Assembly (NCBI RefSeq): GCF_002868735.1
Contig: NZ_CP025612.1
Coordinates: 124,001-188,000 of the forward strand
Origin: Niveispirillum cyanobacteriorum
Lineage (GTDB): Bacteria; Pseudomonadota; Alphaproteobacteria; Azospirillales; Azospirillaceae
Direction of reading: 5' to 3'
Length of the DNA stretch: 64,000 nt
Shown here piece after piece: positions 59,185 to 64,000 of this stretch (within the stretch, counting starts at the first letter, position 1; each line of letters begins with the position of its first letter). Both the position numbers and the translations under genes were made by a program. A model generated the notes under the pieces. It was not told the origin of the DNA and made no database searches. It saw nothing but the letters and a program-made list of their open reading frames with translations.

Positions 59185-60729
59185 TTATTCCGCCGCCACG
59201 GGCAGGTGCCCGCGCCGGAAATCCTCGGGAAAATGCTGAAGGGCGCTCAGCACAGGGTAGGGGGTGAAGCCGCCGAGCGCGCAGAGCGAGCCGAATTTCA
59301 TGGTCTGGCAGAGGTCTTCCACCAGGGCGATGTTGGCTTCCACCTCAATCCCGGCGCGGATACGGTCGATCACTTCCGTGCCGCGGGTGGAGCCGATGCG
59401 GCAGGGGGTACATTTGCCGCAGCTTTCGATGGCGCAGAATTCCATGGCGAAGCGCGCCTGGGCCGACAGGTCGACACTGTCATCGAACACCACGATGCCG
59501 CCATGGCCGATCAGGCCGCCGCGTGCCGTGAACGCCTCATAATCGTAAGCCGTATCGAACAGGCTGGGCGGGAAATAGGCACCCAGGGGGCCGCCGCACT
59601 GCACCGCCTTCACGGGACGGCCCGTCAGAGTGCCGCCGCCGATATCGATGATCAGTTCGCCCAGCGTGATGCCAAAGGCGGTTTCGAACAGGCCGCCGAA
59701 TTTCACGTTACCGGCGATCTGGATCGGCATTGTGCCGCGCGACCGCCCCATGCCGTAATCGGCATAGGTCTGCGCGCCGTTGGCCAGGATGCTGGGCACG
59801 GTGGCCAGGGATAGAAGATTATTCACGACCGTGGGCCGGCCGAACAGGCCCTTGATAGCGGGCAAGGGCGGCTTGGCCCGGACCACCCCGCGTTTTCCCT
59901 CAAGGCTTTCCAGAAGGGCGGTTTCTTCGCCGCAGACATAGGCGCCGGCACCGACCCGCAGTTCGATGTCGAAACCGACATTGCTGCCCAGCACCGATGG
60001 ACCCAGCAGCCCGGCCTGACGTGCCACATCCAGGGCGCGGGTGAAGGTGCGGTTGGCGTGGGGATATTCAGACCGCGAATAGACATAGCCCTTGGTGGCC
60101 CCGACCGCGAAGCCGGCGATCACCATGCCCTCAATCAGGGCCAGGGGATCGCCCTCCATCATCATGCGGTCGGCGAAGGTGCCGCTGTCGCCCTCATCCG
60201 CGTTACAGACGATGTAGCGGCGGTCGGCGGGGGATGCCGCAACCGTGCGCCATTTGATGCCGGTGGGGAAACCGGCCCCGCCGCGCCCGCGCAGGCCTGA
60301 CCGCACCACCTCTTCCACCGTGTTGGATGGGCCCAGCTCCAGCGCGCGCGAAAGGCCCTTGAAACCGCCATGCGCGCGGTAATCCTCCACCGACAGCGGA
60401 TCAATGATACCGCAACGGGCAAAGGTCAGGCGGTTCTGACGGGCCAGCCAGGGGATTTGTTCCGTCGGCCCCAGGCACAGTGGATGCGCGGCCCCCGTCA
60501 GGAACCCGGCCGCGAACAGGCCCGGCACATCCGTAGGGGTGACGGGGCCATAGGCGATGCGACCGGCGGGGGTTTCCACCTCCACCAGCGGTTCCAGCCA
60601 GAACAGGCCGCGCGAACCGGTGCGGATGATGGTGACGGTGTCGCCGGCCTGCGCGGCGATAGCTTTCGCCACCTTTTCGGCACCCACGGCCAGGGCTGCC
60701 ACATCCTGGGGAACGAAGATTCGGGTCAT
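59185..60729 (-). CDS. fdsB: Formate dehydrogenase beta subunit (NuoF-like diaphorase)
   Basis: A 514-residue FMN/NAD module. The N-terminal thioredoxin-like part (residues 1-110) is followed by GRGGAGFPTGIKW (NADH), DEGDSGTFADRMMMEGDP, GAGAYVCGEETALLESLEG (FMN) and ESCGKCTPCRIGSTRG (4Fe-4S). It passes electrons from the alpha subunit to NAD. ATG 60729 overlaps the fdsG stop by 4 bp. Confidence 0.94.
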   Translation of the reverse strand: MTRIFVPQDVAALAVGAEKVAKAIAAQAGDTVTIIRTGSRGLFWLEPLVEVETPAGRIAYGPVTPTDVPGLFAAGFLTGAAHPLCLGPTEQIPWLARQNRLTFARCGIIDPLSVEDYRAHGGFKGLSRALELGPSNTVEEVVRSGLRGRGGAGFPTGIKWRTVAASPADRRYIVCNADEGDSGTFADRMMMEGDPLALIEGMVIAGFAVGATKGYVYSRSEYPHANRTFTRALDVARQAGLLGPSVLGSNVGFDIELRVGAGAYVCGEETALLESLEGKRGVVRAKPPLPAIKGLFGRPTVVNNLLSLATVPSILANGAQTYADYGMGRSRGTMPIQIAGNVKFGGLFETAFGITLGELIIDIGGGTLTGRPVKAVQCGGPLGAYFPPSLFDTAYDYEAFTARGGLIGHGGIVVFDDSVDLSAQARFAMEFCAIESCGKCTPCRIGSTRGTEVIDRIRAGIEVEANIALVEDLCQTMKFGSLCALGGFTPYPVLSALQHFPEDFRRGHLPVAAE

Positions 60730-61202
60730 GACCAGCGCACCCCCTCCACTGCTGCCGACAGCTTTGCGCCATCCAGGCGGCCTACCGGGTCGCCATCGAT
60801 CAGGGCGGCTGGCGCGCAGGCACACAGGCCCAGACAGTAAACGGCCTCCACCGTCACCGTCCCATCCGCCGTGGTTTCGCCCCAGCCGATGCCCAGCCGT
60901 TCCAGCAGCGCCGTAGCTGTCTTCTCCGACCCTAGCGACTGACACGCCTCCGCGCGGCAGACCTTGATGATATGGCGGCCTGCCGGCTCGTGCCGGAAAT
61001 CATGGTAGAAGGTGACGACACCATGGATTTCAGCGCGCGACAGGTTCAACGCGTCGGCCAGCATCGGCACGGCATCGTCGGGTATATGGCCAAACGCCTC
61101 CTGCAGCGCATGCAGGATCGGAAGGGTCGGGCCCTCCAGATGCAGATGCCGATGAATGATATCGGCGGCGTGGCGCGCGTCCCAAGGCAAAGGGGGGGTC
61201 AT
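60726..61202 (-). CDS. fdsG: Formate dehydrogenase gamma subunit (NuoE-like)
   Basis: A 158-residue thioredoxin-fold 2Fe-2S protein. Ligand Cys are in VCRAEACQSLG and YCLGLCACAPA. HALQEAFGHIPDDAVPMLAD and EIHGVVTFYHDFR are family features. It is first in the fds operon, with GGAG 6 bp before ATG 61202. A 241-bp divergent region separates it from hisC. Confidence 0.93.
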   Translation of the reverse strand: MTPPLPWDARHAADIIHRHLHLEGPTLPILHALQEAFGHIPDDAVPMLADALNLSRAEIHGVVTFYHDFRHEPAGRHIIKVCRAEACQSLGSEKTATALLERLGIGWGETTADGTVTVEAVYCLGLCACAPAALIDGDPVGRLDGAKLSAAVEGVRWS

Positions 61203-61253
61203 TGGGAACTCCAGCGGGCAATCACGCATGCAGGTTTTGCCCAAATGCCCCGA

Positions 61254-61326
61254 TGATCAATGGGATTGTTTTGTTGAGCGATTGCACATCCTGATCAAAC
61301 CGTTCGCACGCGCAATATGTTGATCA
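61254..61326. promoter_or_regulatory. Three TGATCA palindromes in the fds/hisC divergent region
   Basis: TGATCA occurs at 61254-61259, 61292-61297 and 61321-61326, 52-119 bp upstream of fdsG. Repeated short palindromes at this place could belong to a regulator site, perhaps of the LysR protein at 62506. No good sigma-70 promoter was identified. Confidence 0.3.
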
Positions 61327-61443
61327 GGCCCGACACCGTCCAAACGCATGGTAGGGCTGGCATTTCGCCATGGGCGGCGAGCTTTCGAAGCCCATATCCT
61401 TCTGTGCGTAAACCTTATCCGAAATGAGAGCCAGGTTACTGGA

Positions 61444-62502
61444 ATGAGCCGTTTCTGGAGTCCCATCGTCCACACCCTCAGCCCCTATGTGGCGGGGGAA
61501 CAGCCCCAGATTTCGGGGCTGGTGAAGCTGAATACCAACGAAAGCCCTTACGGCCCGTCCCCCCACGCCACCGCCGCCATTGCGGCGGCCAATGGCGATG
61601 CGCTGCGCCTGTACCCAGAACCCACGGGCATCCATCTGCGCAAGGCGGTGGCGGCGACCTATTGGCTGGATGCGGGCGAGGTGTTCGTTGGCAATGGCTC
61701 TGACGAGGTGCTGGCCCATGTGTTCCAGGGGCTGCTGAACCATGAGTTGCCGCTGCTCTACCCGGACATCACCTATAGCTTTTACCCGACCTACTGCCGG
61801 CTCTATGGCATCAAGTCGGTGCTGGTGCCGCTGGATGAAGGGTTCGAGATCCGGCTGGAGGATTACCGGCAGCCCTGCGGCGCGATCATCATTGCCAACC
61901 CCAATGCGCCCACGGGCATTGCCAAGCCGCTGGACTGGATCGAGGCGCTGGTCGCCGAGCATCCCGATCAGGTGGTGGTGATCGACGAGGCTTACGTCGA
62001 TTTCGGGGCTGAGACGGCGATCCCGCTGGTCAAGAAATATCCCAACCTGCTGGTGGTCCATACGCTGTCCAAGTCGCGCGGGCTGGCCGGTTTGCGCGTT
62101 GGCTTTGCCGTGGGTCAACGACATCTGATCGACGCGCTGGAGCGGGTGAAGGACAGTTTCAATTCCTACCCGCTGGATCGGCTGGCGCAGGCCGGTGCGG
62201 TTGCCGCCTGGCAGGATAAGGAATGGTTTGAGCGTCACCGCGACATGATCATCGCCACGCGCGAACGGTTGACCGTTGCCCTGCAGGGGCTGGGGTTTGA
62301 GGTGTTGCCTTCGGCGGCGAACTTTGTCTTTGCCCGCCATCCGGGGCATCCGGGTGGGGAACTGGCGGCTGCATTGAGGGCCAAGGCCATCCTGGTCCGG
62401 CATTTCAACAAGCCGCGGATCAGCGACTTCCTGCGCATCAGCATCGGCACCGATGCGGAGACGGACAAGCTGTTGACGGCGCTGGGCGAAATCCTGGGCT
62501 GA
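61444..62502 (+). CDS. hisC: Histidinol-phosphate aminotransferase
   Basis: A 352-residue class I PLP aminotransferase. [45 protein letters not shown] and the Lys motif [17 protein letters not shown] are all typical of HisC. It would catalyse the transamination step of histidine synthesis; a related aromatic aminotransferase is possible. It starts at ATG 61444, divergent from fdsG, and converges with the LysR gene. Confidence 0.87.
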   Translation: MSRFWSPIVHTLSPYVAGEQPQISGLVKLNTNESPYGPSPHATAAIAAANGDALRLYPEPTGIHLRKAVAATYWLDAGEVFVGNGSDEVLAHVFQGLLNHELPLLYPDITYSFYPTYCRLYGIKSVLVPLDEGFEIRLEDYRQPCGAIIIANPNAPTGIAKPLDWIEALVAEHPDQVVVIDEAYVDFGAETAIPLVKKYPNLLVVHTLSKSRGLAGLRVGFAVGQRHLIDALERVKDSFNSYPLDRLAQAGAVAAWQDKEWFERHRDMIIATRERLTVALQGLGFEVLPSAANFVFARHPGHPGGELAAALRAKAILVRHFNKPRISDFLRISIGTDAETDKLLTALGEILG

Positions 62503-62505
62503 GGG

Positions 62506-63399
62506 TCACAGTCCCTGCATCTGTGATAGTTTACGGGCCGCCGCAATCATGGCGGCGGCCATGGGGGAATGGGGTTCGCGGTCCATCATCACCAGCCCGA
62601 TCGTATGTTCGATCACGGGATCGATCAGGGGAATGGCAGCCAGTTCCGCCGGCAGGCCCAATGCTTCCATCAGCACCGTCGGCATGATGCTGGTCCAGCG
62701 ACCGGTGCGGACATGGGCGGCCAGAGCGGTCATAGAATTGCTTTCCACCGCTACCTCCGCCCTCACCCCCACCTGATGCAGGGCGCGGTCGATGATGCGG
62801 CGGTTCTGCATGTCGGGTGACAACAGGCAGAGCGGCACCCCCTGCAGCTCCGCCCAGCGTACCTCCGTGCGGCCTGAGAACCTGCTGTCGGGACCGGTGA
62901 TCAGGTGATACCGCTCCCGGTACAAGGGGATCTGGATCAGATTGCCGACCGGTTCATTGTCCAGATAGGTCAGGCCGGCATCGATGGCCAGGTTTTCCAC
63001 CTGTTCGATGATCTTCTGGGAGTTCGACGCCAGGATCAGGAAATCCACGCCCGGATGCTTGTCAATGACCGCGATGGTCAGTTTCGGCACCATGGCCAGG
63101 GCCGTGGGCACGGCGGCCAGCCGGAAATGGCCGCAGACCGTCTTGCGCAGCGCCTCAATATCCTGCCGCATGGACCGCCAGTCGCCGACCAGCCGGCGGG
63201 ACCATTCCAGCAGCCGTTCCCCCTCTGCCGTGAAACCCTGAAACCGCGATCCGCGCACCACCAGCGGCACGCCCAGCATGTCCTCCAGATGTTTCACGCC
63301 GGCGGAAAGCGTGGGCTGTGAGACGCCTGCCTCTTCCGCTGCGCGCCCGAAATGGCGGGCGCGGGCCAGCGCCAGGAACAATTCCAGCTTGTCGATCAT
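62506..63399 (-). CDS. LysR-family transcription regulator
   Basis: A 297-residue LysR: N-terminal winged helix (LELFLALARARHFGRAAEEA, then GVSQPTLSAGVKHLEDMLGV) and a C-terminal effector-binding domain (VGNLIQIPLYRERYHLIT, TALAAHVRTGRWTSIMP). Adjacent to the fds operon in the window, it is a candidate formate-dehydrogenase regulator, like FdsR in other proteobacteria. hisC lies between, so the link is positional. Its ATG overlaps the upstream gene stop by 4 bp. Confidence 0.85.
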   Translation of the reverse strand: MIDKLELFLALARARHFGRAAEEAGVSQPTLSAGVKHLEDMLGVPLVVRGSRFQGFTAEGERLLEWSRRLVGDWRSMRQDIEALRKTVCGHFRLAAVPTALAMVPKLTIAVIDKHPGVDFLILASNSQKIIEQVENLAIDAGLTYLDNEPVGNLIQIPLYRERYHLITGPDSRFSGRTEVRWAELQGVPLCLLSPDMQNRRIIDRALHQVGVRAEVAVESNSMTALAAHVRTGRWTSIMPTVLMEALGLPAELAAIPLIDPVIEHTIGLVMMDREPHSPMAAAMIAAARKLSQMQGL

Positions 63400-64000
63400 G
63401 GCCCTGCCTCCCCCGCCTTTTCATGCATGTCGGCATGGATCGGCGGGCTTTGCAAGGGCACGGGGCCGAAGCGGGCCAGCAGTTCGGGGAAAACCTCCCA
63501 CATGGGCAGAGGTTTGGCCGTGGCGGCGGGCAGCATGCCTTGGGTCAGGTCCAATCCTGCCAGACGGTCCAGCAGGCTGGCATCGCGGGACAGGATATGG
63601 ATTGGCACGCGGTCGCCCTGACCACTGGAAATCCAATCCAAGGCGGGATGATCACCCAGGATGATGATCAGGGCGTCTTCCGGCACCTCCTGCATCACCC
63701 AGTCGCCCAGGGCCCGCAGGCTGTAATCCAGCGAGCGGCCATAAGCGGCGGCCATGTCGGTATAGTCGGTGGTCAGGTCGTCTTCGGCATAGGCCGACCC
63801 GTCGATCAGGCCCTGGCTGTAGGGCTTCCAGGCGGGAAGCGGGCTCCAGGGGGCGTGGCTGCTGGTCAGGACGATTTCCAGATAGAGCGGGCGGGGGCCG
63901 GACCAATCCGGCGAAAGGCTGGCCAGCATGGCCTGATCCGGCATCGGCGACCAGCCATAGGACGGGCCGGCATAGGCGAAGGTGGGGCGGTTCAGGACCT
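63396..64000 (-). CDS. Sulfatase-like hydrolase, C-terminal part (cut by window edge)
   Basis: About 200 residues, open at the right edge. The segment PLYLEIVLTSSHAPWSPLP, YTDMAAAYGRSLDYSLRALG and LIIILGDHPALDW matches the C-terminal half of alkaline-phosphatase-superfamily sulfatase-like membrane hydrolases (GDHP metal site). The catalytic nucleophile region is beyond the window. The gene precedes and overlaps the LysR gene. Confidence 0.7.
   Translation of the reverse strand, partial: VLNRPTFAYAGPSYGWSPMPDQAMLASLSPDWSGPRPLYLEIVLTSSHAPWSPLPAWKPYSQGLIDGSAYAEDDLTTDYTDMAAAYGRSLDYSLRALGDWVMQEVPEDALIIILGDHPALDWISSGQGDRVPIHILSRDASLLDRLAGLDLTQGMLPAATAKPLPMWEVFPELLARFGPVPLQSPPIHADMHEKAGEAGP

Overview
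The window is GC-rich DNA from an alphaproteobacterium, most likely a motile Rhodospirillales member of Azospirillaceae type. This is an inference from the flaF/flbT pair, sigma-54-type promoters in front of flgK and flgE, an NAD-dependent fdsGBA formate dehydrogenase, and dense 4-bp-overlap operons. Both ends cut through genes. No rRNA, tRNA, insertion sequence or CRISPR array was seen.

Layout. 1-5.2 kb: a periplasmic binding protein fragment, hemH, an orphan TubC-like docking peptide, a YchJ-family SEC-C protein, tdk, a methyltransferase and a DUF2934 protein. 5.2-15 kb: a flagellar axial-protein locus (flgK, flgL, a small unknown, a giant flgE, an SprA-related protein, an unknown, flaF). 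15-20 kb: a TPR-glycosyltransferase (FlmG-like) and a cyclase/AAA/TPR signalling protein. 20.3-24.3 kb: a compact putative RiPP cluster with a 58-aa precursor candidate carrying a tandem repeat, a YcaO enzyme, a TfuA partner, a Crp-type regulator and a small lipoprotein. A perfect Crp-type palindrome lies upstream of the precursor. 24.3-30 kb: a second FlmG-like protein, a flagellin-linked unknown, flagellin and flbT. 29.9-45.3 kb: a minus-strand nonulosonic (pseudaminic-type) acid cluster. It holds pseB, pseC, pseH, pseI and an SpsF-like cytidylyltransferase, with a KAS III, two SDRs, two ACPs, an acyl-AMP ligase, an alpha/beta hydrolase, one full Rieske oxygenase and one Rieske oxygenase split in two. 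45.5-52.2 kb: a 2247-aa protein with four tandem TPR-glycosyltransferase modules. 52.2-64 kb: a 2OG-Fe(II) oxygenase, a cytochrome c, an oxalate/formate-type transporter, fdsGBA-fdhD-fdsD, hisC, a LysR regulator and a sulfatase-like fragment.

How the genes fit together. The centre of the window reads as one flagellum build-and-decorate island. The hook, junction and filament proteins are all enlarged by what looks like the same beta-rich module. FlaF and FlbT control flagellin. The pse genes make a CMP-nonulosonate that the accessory enzymes may acylate or hydroxylate, and six FlmG-like modules could transfer it to flagellin. The YcaO/TfuA cluster inside the island is the best candidate for an undescribed peptide natural product. 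Formate uptake and oxidation form a separate block at the right end.
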